Origin: Streptomyces otsuchiensis
GTDB lineage: Bacteria; Actinomycetota; Actinomycetes; Streptomycetales; Streptomycetaceae
Direction of reading: 5' to 3'
Length of the DNA: 37,274 nucleotides
Assembly: GCF_004305975.1 (NCBI RefSeq)
Contig: NZ_BHZI01000018.1
Span: 1 to 37,274, forward strand
Of the stretch, positions 8,344 through 19,236 are shown one piece after another. The notes under the pieces were generated by a model. It did not search any database. It saw only the letters and a list, made by a program, of their open reading frames with translations, and was not told the DNA's origin. The position numbers and the translations under genes are program-made. How positions within the stretch are numbered: the stretch's first letter is position 1; the number at the start of each line of letters is the position of its first letter.

Positions 8344-10248
8344 GTGTCGGTGACCCCGGGGCGTAACTGGCGCACCACCCGGCTGCTGCCCGAAGGGGCG
8401 ACGGGCAGCCGGGCCCAGCCCGCCATACGCATCTTCGGGCGCTGGGCGCGCGGCCCGCTGCTGCCGGTCACCCGACTGTGGCGGCGCAACATCCAGCTCC
8501 GGGTCGTCGCCTCCACGCTGCTGCTGTCCATCGCCGTGGTCCTGGTGCTGGGCGTGGTCGTCATCGGGCAGGTCCGCAACGGGCTGCTCGACGCCAAACG
8601 GCAGACCGCGCAGAGCCAGGCCGACGGGGGCTTCGCCGTCGCGGCGGACGCCGCCGGTGCGGGCGAGGACGCCCTCGACGGCCGTGTCGTCGACCCCGGG
8701 GTGTGGCTGACCGGCATGGTGCAGCAGCTCGCCAGCGGTGGGCAGGGCGTCTACTCGGTGGTGGCGCTGCCCTCCGAGCAGGCCGCCAGCACGGTCGGCG
8801 AGGGCACCCCGGGCGCGCCGCGCGGCCCGCGCGCCTCCCGGGACGTGAGGCCGGAGGAGAGCATCTCCGCCGACCTGCGGGCAGCGGTCGACAGCGATCT
8901 GGTGCCGCACCGGCAGTACGGGACGATCGTCCGGCCCGACGGCGGTTCCGAGGCCGCGCTGATAGTGGGCAAGCGCCTCAACGACAACCACGGCAACCAG
9001 TACCAGCTCTACTACCTCTTCCCGTTCACGCAGGAGGAGAAGTCGCTGGCGCTGGTCAAGGGCACCATCGCCACGGCGGGAGTGTTCCTGGTGGCGCTGC
9101 TGGGCGCCATCGCCTGGCTCGTCGTCCGGCAGGTGGTGACGCCGGTGCGGATGGCCGCGCGGATCGCGGAACGGCTCGCCGCCGGACGGCTCCAGGAGCG
9201 GATGAAGGTCAGCGGCGAGGACGACATCGCCCGGCTGGGCGAGTCCTTCAACAAGATGGCGCGCAACCTCCAGGTCAAGATCCACCAGCTGGAGGAGCTG
9301 TCGCGGATGCAGCGCCGGTTCGTCTCCGACGTCTCCCACGAGCTGCGCACCCCGCTCACCACGGTCCGCATGGCGGCCGACGTCATCCACGAGTCGAAGG
9401 ACGAGTTCGACGCGATCACGGCGCGCTCCGCCGAGCTGCTGATCGGGCAGCTCGACCGGTTCGAGTCGCTGCTCGCCGACCTGCTGGAGATCAGCCGGTT
9501 CGACGCGGGCGCCGCCTCGCTGGAGGCGGAGGCCACCGACCTGCGGGACGTGGTGCGCCGGGTCGTCGAGGGCGCCGAACCCCTCGCCGAGCGGAAGGGC
9601 GGCCGGCTGCTGGTGCGCGGTGACGAGCGGCCGGTGGTCGCCGAGGTCGACGCCCGGCGCATCGAGCGGGTGCTGCGCAACCTCGTCGTCAACGCCATCG
9701 AGCACGGTGAGGGCAACGACGTGGTGGTGCTGCTGGCACCGGCGGTCGACGAGAGCGGCGCGGTCGCGGTCGCGGTCCGCGACTACGGCATAGGTCTGGG
9801 CCCCGGGGAGGCCGAGCGGGTCTTCAACCGCTTCTGGCGTGCCGACCCCGCCCGCGCCCGCACCACCGGCGGCACCGGGCTGGGGCTGTCGATCTCCGCC
9901 GAGGACGCGCATCTGCACGGAGGCACCCTCGACGCGTGGGGCGAGCGAGGGCGGGGCGCCCAGTTCCGCCTGACGCTGCCGCGCACCATCGGCGGAACAC
10001 TGCGCGCCTCCCCGATCCTGCTGGTCCCGGCCGACTCCGGGAGCGAGCGCACCCCCGCCGCGCCCGAGGCCGGGCCCGACGCGGTGGCCGACGCCCCGAC
10101 GGCGGACGTACTGGCGGCGGACGTACCGGCCGTCCCGGACGAGGACCGTGGAGTCGGAGCGGCGGCCGGACACCGGGCGGGCTCCGCGCCCGGCCGGACA
10201 ACCGACGGGCCCCGCCCGGGAGAAGGCGGTGCCGGCCATGGCGGCTGA
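8344..10248 (+). CDS. mtrB: MtrB, sensor histidine kinase
   Basis: 634 residues from GTG 8344, one base after the mtrA stop. A transmembrane segment at about 55-75, an extracytoplasmic sensor region (about 80-235), a second transmembrane segment (about 240-262), then HAMP. The HisKA H-box is SHELRTP with H332. The ATPase domain has N450 in NLVVNAIEHG, D480 in RDYGIGLG (G1) and GGTGLGL from G510 (G2). It phosphorylates MtrA in response to envelope or cell-wall state. The last ~70 residues are an Ala/Asp/Pro/Gly-rich tail that contains a 5-residue in-frame tandem duplication (10101-10130). Its last codons overlap lpqB. Confidence 0.97.
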   Translation: MSVTPGRNWRTTRLLPEGATGSRAQPAIRIFGRWARGPLLPVTRLWRRNIQLRVVASTLLLSIAVVLVLGVVVIGQVRNGLLDAKRQTAQSQADGGFAVAADAAGAGEDALDGRVVDPGVWLTGMVQQLASGGQGVYSVVALPSEQAASTVGEGTPGAPRGPRASRDVRPEESISADLRAAVDSDLVPHRQYGTIVRPDGGSEAALIVGKRLNDNHGNQYQLYYLFPFTQEEKSLALVKGTIATAGVFLVALLGAIAWLVVRQVVTPVRMAARIAERLAAGRLQERMKVSGEDDIARLGESFNKMARNLQVKIHQLEELSRMQRRFVSDVSHELRTPLTTVRMAADVIHESKDEFDAITARSAELLIGQLDRFESLLADLLEISRFDAGAASLEAEATDLRDVVRRVVEGAEPLAERKGGRLLVRGDERPVVAEVDARRIERVLRNLVVNAIEHGEGNDVVVLLAPAVDESGAVAVAVRDYGIGLGPGEAERVFNRFWRADPARARTTGGTGLGLSISAEDAHLHGGTLDAWGERGRGAQFRLTLPRTIGGTLRASPILLVPADSGSERTPAAPEAGPDAVADAPTADVLAADVPAVPDEDRGVGAAAGHRAGSAPGRTTDGPRPGEGGAGHGG

Positions 10249-12145
10249 TCACGGTGAGACGGCGGCGCGTGGGGCCGCGGGCGGCACCGGGCGTGCGCCG
10301 CGCCCCGGGAAGCGGATACCGGGTGGTAGTCGGATACGCCGAGCCGGGCGGGGCGGGGCCGTCCTGTTGGCGAGCGCGCTGCTGGCCGCCGGCTGCGCCT
10401 CGATGCCGGGCGGCGGCGAGGTGCAGCGGGTCGACTCCGCGCAGCGGGGGGAGGGCGACTCCCAGGTGCGGGTCTTCGGGGTCAGCCCGCAGGAGGGTGC
10501 CCAGCCGGAGCAGATCGTCCGGGGCTTCCTGGAGGCGATCACCAGCGACGAGGCGGACTTCGGTACGGCCCGCGAGTACCTCACCGAGGACGCCGAGAAG
10601 AGCTGGCAGCCGATGGACGGCACCTCCGTGCTGCTCGACGGCCCCGGGCTGCCCGTCCGGGACGGGGAGATAGCCGCAGACGGCGAGTCGGTCCGGTTCG
10701 AGGTCAGCGGCGAACGGCTCGCCGTGGTCGACGAACAGCATGTCTACCGGCCGGACAACCGCCGGTTCCGGGCCCAGTTCGAGCTGCGGCGCGTCGACGA
10801 CGAGTGGCGGATCGCGGGGCTGCCCGACGGGCTGATCCTCGGCGAGCAGGACTTCCTCCGCATCTACCGGTCGGTCAGCACCTACTTCTACGCGGCGCAC
10901 TCGACGGCCGCCGAGGCGGCACCCCGCGCCGCCGCCACCCTGGTCGCCGACCCGATCTACCTGCGGCACCGCGTCGACCTGGTCGGGGAGACGGTCAAGG
11001 CGCTGCTGGCCGGGCCCAGCGAGTGGCTGGAGCCGGTGGTCCGGACCCAGTTCCCCGGCGAGGTGTCGCTGGCGCCCGGCGCGCGGCCGTCCATCGACGA
11101 CGAAGGCGTCCTCACGGTCCGGCTCAGCGGTCTCCCCGCCCGCCTCGGGGGCGACACCTGCTCGCGGATGGCGGCGCAGCTCTACTACACGGTGCGGGAC
11201 CTGGGCACTGCGGAGCTGAACGAGGTGCGCGTCTCCGGCGGCGCCGGAAAGATCTGCGGCCTCACCGCCGGAGAGGCCCGTGACAACGCGCCCGGTCTGA
11301 TGATCGGCCAGCAGGACCGGCAGTTCTTCATCGACGACGACAACCGGCTCACGGTGGTGCAGGACGACGAGGACCCGCGCCCGGTCGCCGGACCGCTGGG
11401 GCGGGGCGAGGCGGCCCTGCGCTCGGTGGCGGTGGCCCGCGACGCCAAACGTGCCGCAGCCGTCTCCGAGGACGGCTCCTCCCTGTACATCGACGACCTC
11501 TCCGGCTCCGACCCGCTGGAGGCGCCCGTCTACTCCAGCGCTTCGGCCGGCGAAGGGACCGGACTCTCCGCGCCGAGCTGGGACGGCCTGGGCGACCTCT
11601 GGTTCGCCGACCGCGACCCGGCCCAGCCCCGGCTGATGCGCATGACCGGCGGCACCGGCGTCGCCACACCCATCGAGGTGGCCGGGCTCGGCGAGGGACG
11701 GAGTGTGGAAGGGCTGCGGGTGGCGTCCGACGGTGTGCGGATCGCTCTGCTGATCCGCGACGGCGAGGACCGCACCACCCTCCAGCTGGGACGGATCGAG
11801 CGCACCCTCGTCGACGACAGTCTGCAGGTCGTGGTCGAGGGGCTGCGGCCCGTCGCGCCGCACCTGGAGAACGTGGTGGCCGTCTCCTGGGCCGGCGGCA
11901 GCCGGCTGGTGGTGGTCGGCAGGCCCGCCGGTGGCGCCGAGCAGATGAGCTTCGTCAACACCGACGGGTCCACGATCAACGCCACCAGCGTCGCCGGGCC
12001 CAGTGAGGTCACGGGGGTCGCCGCGTCGGAGCAGGAGGAGCATCCGCTGCTGGCGCAGTCCGGCGACGGCATCGCCCGCCAGCACCAGGACGGCACCTGG
12101 CGCATCGTCAGCCCCGAGGGAACCTCGCCGGCCTACCCGGGCTGA
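10238..12145 (+). CDS. lpqB: LpqB, MtrAB-associated lipoprotein
   Basis: 635 residues from ATG 10238, overlapping mtrB by 11 bp. The signal peptide is twin-Arg-like in charge, with a hydrophobic core ending in a lipobox LAAGC (C53), so a secreted lipoprotein. After C53 comes a GerMN-type domain (about 75-330) and then a C-terminal beta-propeller-like domain (about 340-620) with repeated SVAVARDAKRAA-type blades. LpqB binds the sensor part of MtrB and modulates it in mycobacteria. The start was chosen for its agaagg box 11 nt upstream; an in-frame GTG at 10148 would give an implausibly long N-region. Confidence 0.95.
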   Translation: MAADHGETAARGAAGGTGRAPRPGKRIPGGSRIRRAGRGGAVLLASALLAAGCASMPGGGEVQRVDSAQRGEGDSQVRVFGVSPQEGAQPEQIVRGFLEAITSDEADFGTAREYLTEDAEKSWQPMDGTSVLLDGPGLPVRDGEIAADGESVRFEVSGERLAVVDEQHVYRPDNRRFRAQFELRRVDDEWRIAGLPDGLILGEQDFLRIYRSVSTYFYAAHSTAAEAAPRAAATLVADPIYLRHRVDLVGETVKALLAGPSEWLEPVVRTQFPGEVSLAPGARPSIDDEGVLTVRLSGLPARLGGDTCSRMAAQLYYTVRDLGTAELNEVRVSGGAGKICGLTAGEARDNAPGLMIGQQDRQFFIDDDNRLTVVQDDEDPRPVAGPLGRGEAALRSVAVARDAKRAAAVSEDGSSLYIDDLSGSDPLEAPVYSSASAGEGTGLSAPSWDGLGDLWFADRDPAQPRLMRMTGGTGVATPIEVAGLGEGRSVEGLRVASDGVRIALLIRDGEDRTTLQLGRIERTLVDDSLQVVVEGLRPVAPHLENVVAVSWAGGSRLVVVGRPAGGAEQMSFVNTDGSTINATSVAGPSEVTGVAASEQEEHPLLAQSGDGIARQHQDGTWRIVSPEGTSPAYPG

Positions 12146-12231
12146 GCCGGCGCCGACCGCAGGGCGTGCCGCGCGGACGCACGTGATCGCCGCGGCCGCG
12201 AGGTGCCGCGGTGCGCGGACGCGCGCGGGAG

Positions 12232-12240
12232 TTATCCACA
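12232..12240 (+). promoter_or_regulatory. perfect DnaA-box sequence upstream of the ComF gene
   Basis: ttatccaca is the consensus DnaA box of enterobacteria and one base from the Streptomyces form ttgtccaca. It lies in the 134-nt gap between lpqB and the ComF gene, 39 nt before the ComF start. Only one copy is seen here, so an origin is excluded. It may mark DnaA control of the ComF gene or be chance. Confidence 0.5.
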
Positions 12241-12279
12241 GGGGTTGCGGCGCGAACCGGCCCGGGCGACCGTGGGGAC

Positions 12280-13023
12280 ATGCGCGGCGCGTGGCAGGAA
12301 CTGGCATCGCTGCTGCTCCCGGTCGCGTGCGCCGGCTGCGGCGGCCGGCGGGGACCGCTGTGCGGGCCGTGCGGCGCGGAGTTGACCGAGCTCCGGCCGC
12401 GCAGGGTGACGCCGCGCGCAGCCCCTCCGGGGCTGCCGCCGGTGTGGGCGGGCGGCGGCTACGCGGGGGCGCTGCGCTCCGTGCTGCTCGCGCACAAGGA
12501 ACGCGGCGCGCTGCCGCTCGCCGAGGTGCTGGGGCGGGTGCTGGCCGCCGCCGTCCTCGCGGCGCTGGCGGCTCGTCCGCTCCCGGGTGTGGCGACGTCC
12601 ACGCCGCTGCTGCTGGTTCCCGTCCCCTCCGCCCGTGCGGCGACCGCGCGCCGTGGGCACGATCCGCTGCGGCGGATCACCCTGGCCGCCGCCGGTCAAC
12701 TCCGCGCCTCCGGCCGGGCCGTGCGTATGACGCCTCTGCTGCGCCAGCGCCGTGCCGTTGCCGACCAGGTCGGGCTGGACCGGGCGCAGCGTCACGCCAA
12801 CCTCGACGGCGCCCTGGCGGCGCACTCCGGCCGCACCGGTGGTCCCGGCAGGGCGGGGCCACCGGCGCCGATGGTGCTGGTGGACGACCTGCTGACGACC
12901 GGAGCGTCCCTGGCGGAAGCCGGCCGGGCGCTGCGCGCAGGCTCGGACGGGCACGGTCCGGTGGTCGCCGCAGCCGTCATCGCGACTCCGCTGCGTCACC
13001 CGATCGGGGGTACGCGTCGGTAA
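12280..13023 (+). CDS. ComF-family phosphoribosyltransferase-like protein
   Basis: 247 residues. The N-terminus has a four-cysteine zinc-binding motif, C17-x2-C20 and C28-x2-C31. The C-terminal type I phosphoribosyltransferase domain has the PRPP loop VLVDDLLTTG (199-208). RRGHDPLRRI near residues 126-135 is the usual ComF motif. Family members act in DNA uptake in competent bacteria (ComFC). In actinobacteria, which are not known for competence, the role is unclear, perhaps DNA repair or replication-associated. It sits between lpqB and hpf, as in mycobacteria. The start at 12280 is set by gtgggg 4 nt upstream and by the domain; an ATG at 12211 in frame would add 23 residues without family support. 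Confidence 0.92.
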   Translation: MRGAWQELASLLLPVACAGCGGRRGPLCGPCGAELTELRPRRVTPRAAPPGLPPVWAGGGYAGALRSVLLAHKERGALPLAEVLGRVLAAAVLAALAARPLPGVATSTPLLLVPVPSARAATARRGHDPLRRITLAAAGQLRASGRAVRMTPLLRQRRAVADQVGLDRAQRHANLDGALAAHSGRTGGPGRAGPPAPMVLVDDLLTTGASLAEAGRALRAGSDGHGPVVAAAVIATPLRHPIGGTRR

Positions 13024-13043
13024 GGGTGCCGCATGTCCACCGT

Positions 13044-13087
13044 TGGGGGTACTTTCGAGGGAAGGGATCGAAACAGCCGTACCCCCA
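13044..13087 (+). terminator. large hairpin after the ComF gene
   Basis: tgggggtac (13044-13052) pairs with gtaccccca (13079-13087), and directly inside it tttcga (13053-13058) pairs with tcgaaa (13068-13073), leaving a 9-nt loop and a 5-nt bulge. It begins 20 nt after the ComF stop. It is most likely a terminator without a T-run, but it could also be the first element of the hpf leader. Confidence 0.6.
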
Positions 13088-13145
13088 CAACTCAATGAGC
13101 GATCTCTGCCACCGCTCCGGGTGATCCGAGCATCGCCCGGCACGC

Positions 13146-13185
13146 GGGGGGATTGTGATCCCCCCGCCGGGGGAGAAGGAGGTGA
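13146..13185 (+). promoter_or_regulatory. hpf leader: perfect hairpin plus orphan Shine-Dalgarno
   Basis: ggggggat (13146-13153) and atcccccc (13158-13165) form a perfect 8-bp stem with a tgtg loop. Eleven bases later comes aaggaggtga (13176-13185), fully complementary to the 16S 3' end, but no start codon lies 5-10 nt after it. The real hpf start is 120 nt downstream and has its own ggag. This could be a regulatory leader or the remnant of a leader peptide. It resembles no riboswitch I can name. Confidence 0.45.
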
Positions 13186-13304
13186 AAGCCGCAACCCGAC
13201 GTCGCCGGAGGGCTACCGGACCGCATGGTCGGGGCCGTTCGGCAACAGTGCACCAAAGGATGCGCACCGCCTCGTCAGCGGAGCGATCCGGAACGGAGTT
13301 CTGC

Positions 13305-14009
13305 GTGGACATCGTCGTCAAGGGCCGCAAGACAGAGGTGCCGGAGCGATTCCGGAGGCACGTGGCCGAGAAGCTCAAGCTTGACAAGATCCAGAAGATC
13401 GACACCAAGGTGATCCGTCTCGACGTAGAGGTGTCCAAGGAGCCCAACCCGCGGCAGGCGGGCCGGTCGGACAGGGTGGAGATCACGCTGCGGCACCGCG
13501 GTCCGGTGATCCGGGCCGAGGCCTCGGCGGCAGACCCCTACGGCGCGCTCGACCTCGCGGTGGAGAAGCTGGAGACGCGGCTGCGCCGCGGCCACGACAA
13601 GCGCACCTCACGCCGCGGCAAGCGGCGTATCCCGGCCAGTGAGGTCGGAGAGGTGGTGCCGGACGCCGCCGTGATCAACGGCAATGGCGAACTGGTCGCC
13701 AACGGCGCGGTCGGTGAGGAGACCGAGACCGCGACGGAGCAGTCCAAGGCCGGACCGCTGGAGGTCGACGGCGAGGGCCCGCTGATCGTCCGCGAGAAGG
13801 TCCACACCGCCGCACCGATGTCTCTCGACCAGGCTCTGTACGAAATGGAGCTGGTGGGACACGACTTCTACCTCTTCGTGGAGTCGGACACCAAGCAGCC
13901 GAGCGTGGTGTACCGCCGGCACGCCTACGACTACGGCGTGATCCACCTGGAGACGGACCCGCTCGCGGACAACGAGCCGCGCGGCGGCGGAGACGCGCTC
14001 GCCGGCTGA
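13305..14009 (+). CDS. hpf: long-form ribosome hibernation-promoting factor
   Basis: 234 residues from GTG 13305, with ggag 6 nt upstream; the family starts with the same MDIVVKGRK segment, so the open frame further upstream is not used. The N-terminal S30AE domain (about 1-105) binds the decoding region of the 30S subunit. A linker rich in Glu/Gly/Ala (about 110-165) follows, and the C-terminal dimerisation domain (about 175-230) has ALYEMELVGHDFYLFVES and YRRHAYDYGVIHL. Long HPF dimerises 70S ribosomes into inactive 100S particles during stress and stationary phase. It stands alone between two hairpins, so it is probably monocistronic. Confidence 0.96.
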   Translation: MDIVVKGRKTEVPERFRRHVAEKLKLDKIQKIDTKVIRLDVEVSKEPNPRQAGRSDRVEITLRHRGPVIRAEASAADPYGALDLAVEKLETRLRRGHDKRTSRRGKRRIPASEVGEVVPDAAVINGNGELVANGAVGEETETATEQSKAGPLEVDGEGPLIVREKVHTAAPMSLDQALYEMELVGHDFYLFVESDTKQPSVVYRRHAYDYGVIHLETDPLADNEPRGGGDALAG

Positions 14010-14083
14010 CGAACCGGACTGATCGACCGGCCCGGAGACGGTGACCGACCTGCCGTCCCCGGGCGATCGCACCGCACCGACGA

Positions 14084-14119
14084 CGCCCTTGGCCGAATCC
14101 ATGGATCCGGCCAAGGGCG
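14084..14119 (+). terminator. terminator after hpf
   Basis: cgcccttggccg (14084-14095) and cggccaagggcg (14108-14119) form a perfect 12-bp stem. The 12-nt loop between them can pair further (atccatggat is itself a palindrome). It lies 75 nt after the hpf stop. Confidence 0.8.
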
Positions 14120-14194
14120 CCGCCATGGGATCATGGGCCGTGTCCGGCCGGTCACGGTGAGCTGGCGTGGGAGAGGTGTGCAGGGGGAATGCAG

Positions 14195-14956
14195 ATGGTC
14201 GAGGGCTTCGGACCGACGATGGGGCGGGTGCCGCACGGCGGCGCGCTCCAGGACGACGGCGCCCCGACCTCCGCGGAGAGAGCAGGCGAACCGATCCGGG
14301 TGCTGGTCGTCGACGACCACGAACTGTTCCGGCGGGGACTGGAGATCGTCCTCGCGCAGGAGGAGGACATCGAGGTCGTCGGTGAGGCCGGGGACGGCGC
14401 CGAGGCCGTGGAGAAGGCCGCCGACCTGCTGCCCGACATCGTGCTGATGGATGTCCGGATGCCCCGGCGCGGCGGGATCGAGGCATGTACCTCCATCAAG
14501 GAAGTGGCCCCCAGCGCGCGGATCATCATGCTGACGATCAGCGACGAGGAGGCCGACCTCTATGACGCCATCAAGGCGGGGGCGACCGGCTACCTGCTGA
14601 AGGAGATCTCCACGGACGAGGTGACCGCGGCGATCCGGGCGGTGGCCGACGGCCAGTCCCAGATCAGCCCGTCGATGGCGGCGAAGCTGCTCACCGAGTT
14701 CAAGTCGATGATCCAGCGCACCGGTGAGGACCAGCGGCTGGTCCCGGCGCCCCGGCTGACCGGCCGGGAGCTGGAGGTGCTCAAGCTGGTCGCGACCGGC
14801 AAGAACAACCGTGACATCGCGCGGGTGTTGTTCATCAGCGAGAACACCGTGAAGAACCACGTGCGCAACATCCTGGAGAAGCTTCAGCTGCACTCCCGGA
14901 TGGAGGCCGTGGTCTACGCGATGCGGGAGAAGATCCTCGACCTGGAGAACGGCTGA
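14195..14956 (+). CDS. orphan NarL/LuxR-type response regulator
   Basis: 253 residues from ATG 14195; an ATG at 14189 is in frame, but the aggggga box (14182-14188) directly touches it and is 6 nt from 14195. A ~30-residue variable N-terminal extension precedes the receiver domain, whose phospho-acceptor is D86 in VLMDVRMPR, with MLTI and LLKEIS further on. The C-terminal LuxR helix-turn-helix reads LTGRELEVLKLVATG to NTVKNHVRNILEKL. No histidine kinase lies nearby, so its partner is unknown. It occupies the slot between hpf and secA in Streptomyces. Targets cannot be read from sequence. Confidence 0.93.
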   Translation: MVEGFGPTMGRVPHGGALQDDGAPTSAERAGEPIRVLVVDDHELFRRGLEIVLAQEEDIEVVGEAGDGAEAVEKAADLLPDIVLMDVRMPRRGGIEACTSIKEVAPSARIIMLTISDEEADLYDAIKAGATGYLLKEISTDEVTAAIRAVADGQSQISPSMAAKLLTEFKSMIQRTGEDQRLVPAPRLTGRELEVLKLVATGKNNRDIARVLFISENTVKNHVRNILEKLQLHSRMEAVVYAMREKILDLENG

Positions 14957-14958
14957 CG

Positions 14959-14988
14959 CCGGCGGCGGTGAGACCGGCGGCGGTGACA
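14959..14988. repeat. 15-bp tandem duplication
   Basis: ccggcggcggtgaga (14959-14973) is followed directly by ccggcggcggtgaca (14974-14988), one mismatch, and a third partial copy ccggc. It fills most of the 39-nt gap between the convergent response regulator and YcaQ-like genes. No hairpin terminator is seen between them. Confidence 0.85.
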
Positions 14989-14995
14989 CCGGCCC

Positions 14996-16210
14996 TCAGG
15001 CCGCCGGCGCCCCCGGCGCGGTACGCACGGCGCCCACCAGTGGCTCCCGCAGGGCCGCAGGTGCCATCTGCTCGATCCTGACCTCGGTGCAGCCCACCCA
15101 GCCCGCGGCCTCCCACAGCGCGCCCGCCACCTCCGGCAGCACCTGTTCCGCGGCGCTTCCCTCCGCCTCCAGCGTGACCCGCCGGGCGACCAGCGTGCCG
15201 CCCTCCCGGGCCGGATCGACCCGCGCGACCAGCCGGCCGCCGGCCAGCAGCGGCATCGCGAAGTAGCCGAACCGGCGCTTGGGCGCGGGGGTGTACGCCT
15301 CCAGGCGGTGGGCCATCCCGAAGATCCGCTCGGTGCGCGCGCGGTCCCAGACGAGGGAGTCGAACGGCGAGAGCAGCGTGGTGCGGTGACGGCCGCGCGG
15401 GGGTGTGGCGAGCGCCGCCGGGTCGGCCCACGCCCGATGCCGGGCGCCCCCGGCGGGCCAGCCGGCGACCGTCACCGGGACCAGCCCGGAGTCGGCGACC
15501 GCCGCCTGCACCTGGGCGGCCTTGAGCCGGTGGTAGTCGGCGAGATCCGCCTGGGTGGCGACGCCCAGCGCCGCTCCGGCCTGGGCGACCAGCCGCCGCA
15601 GACAGGCCGCGTCGTCGAGGTCGTCGTGGAAGAGGCCGTCCGGGACCGCCCGCTCGGCGAGGTCGTAGACACGCTTCCATCCCCGGCGCCGGGTGCAGAC
15701 CACCTCGCCCGTGTCGAGCAGCCACTCCACTGCGATCTTGCTCTGGGACCAGTCCCACCACGGGCCGCCGTTCTTCGCGCCGCCCAGTTCGGTCGCGGTG
15801 AGCGGCCCCTCGGCGGCCAGCCGCTCGCGGATCGCGTCGAGGCTGCGCCCGGTGTCCTCCAGGTGATGCCAGCGACGGCCCCGTGCGCGGCACTCGCGGC
15901 GGCGGAACGAGAACAGCGGCCACTCCTCAATCGGCAGCACGCACGCCGCGTGCGACCAGTACTCGAAGGCCGTGCCGCCCGACCAGTAGGCGTCCTCGAC
16001 GGCCTGCCGTCCGACCGGGCCGAGCCGGGCGTAGGGGACCAGCTCGTGGGAGCGGGCGAGGACGGAGATCGTGTCGAGCTGCACGGAGCCGAGGTGCCGC
16101 AGTACCCCCCTGACCCCGGCGCGTCGATCGGGGGCGCCCAGCAGCCCCTGTGCACGCAGCGCGATCCGGCGTGCCTCGTCCGTGGTCAGCTCCAGGGGTG
16201 CGGCAGTCAT
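14996..16210 (-). CDS. YcaQ/AlkX-like winged-helix DNA glycosylase
   Basis: 404 residues. It belongs to the HTH_42 superfamily (AlkZ/YcaQ) of DNA glycosylases that remove bulky or crosslinked alkylated bases. The catalytic QxD motif typical of the YcaQ/AlkX branch is Q44-L45-D46 in SVQLDTISVLARSHE; AlkZ enzymes have QxQ instead. Further family motifs are AFEYWSHAACVLP (about 81-93), PKRRFGYFAMPLL and DPARE near the C-terminus. It probably acts on interstrand crosslinks in the nucleoid. It is convergent with the response regulator and divergent from secA. ATG 16210 has no Shine-Dalgarno but has tacgat 7 nt before it, so the transcript is probably leaderless. Confidence 0.85.
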   Translation of the reverse strand: MTAAPLELTTDEARRIALRAQGLLGAPDRRAGVRGVLRHLGSVQLDTISVLARSHELVPYARLGPVGRQAVEDAYWSGGTAFEYWSHAACVLPIEEWPLFSFRRRECRARGRRWHHLEDTGRSLDAIRERLAAEGPLTATELGGAKNGGPWWDWSQSKIAVEWLLDTGEVVCTRRRGWKRVYDLAERAVPDGLFHDDLDDAACLRRLVAQAGAALGVATQADLADYHRLKAAQVQAAVADSGLVPVTVAGWPAGGARHRAWADPAALATPPRGRHRTTLLSPFDSLVWDRARTERIFGMAHRLEAYTPAPKRRFGYFAMPLLAGGRLVARVDPAREGGTLVARRVTLEAEGSAAEQVLPEVAGALWEAAGWVGCTEVRIEQMAPAALREPLVGAVRTAPGAPAA

Positions 16211-16217
16211 AGGGTGG

Positions 16218-16223
16218 ATCGTA
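16218..16223 (-). promoter_or_regulatory. leaderless -10 box of the YcaQ-like gene
   Basis: On the minus strand tacgat ends 7 nt before ATG 16210, which would place transcription start at or next to the A of the start codon. No good -35 hexamer is visible. Confidence 0.55.
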
Positions 16224-16233
16224 GGGCGCAGCA

Positions 16234-16263
16234 CTGACACCCCGCTTCGCCCTCGCATACGAT
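16234..16263 (+). promoter_or_regulatory. secA: secA promoter
   Basis: ctgaca (16234-16239), an 18-nt spacer and tacgat (16258-16263) match the housekeeping sigma consensus well (5 of 6 at -35). Transcription should start near 16270, giving a ~65-nt leader that ends in the aaggag ribosome-binding site of secA. Confidence 0.75.
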
Positions 16264-16336
16264 GGCCGGTGCGGCGGGGCCCCGCCCTGACGGGAAGCCG
16301 CGCCCAAGCATCCGACCGGCAAGGAGACCAGCCCTC

Positions 16337-19141
<2,805 letters not shown>

Positions 19142-19185
19142 GTGAGTGAGGCGCCCCGCGCGGGCGTCCGGGCGTGAACGGGCCC

Positions 19186-19219
19186 GGGGCCGTGTCCCAC
19201 TTCGGTGGGACGCGGCCCC
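19186..19219 (+). terminator. secA terminator with UUCG tetraloop
   Basis: ggggccgtgtcccac (19186-19200) and gtgggacgcggcccc (19205-19219) pair over 15 bp with one G-U wobble and a ttcg loop, followed by tt. It lies 44 nt after the secA stop and 17 nt before the convergent Rv3235-family gene, so it may serve both strands. Confidence 0.9.
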
Positions 19220-19236
19220 TTCGCTGTTTCCGGGGC

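Noticed and set aside
12232-12240. Replication origin
   Set aside because: A single DnaA box, no cluster of boxes, and no dnaA/dnaN genes nearby.
13045-13052. SigB-type -10 (gggtac) before hpf
   Set aside because: No matching -35 element at 14-16 nt, and the bases are part of the long hairpin stem.
13044-13185. c-di-AMP (ydaO) or c-di-GMP riboswitch in the hpf leader
   Set aside because: Hairpins are present, but the conserved core sequences of these riboswitches are not seen.
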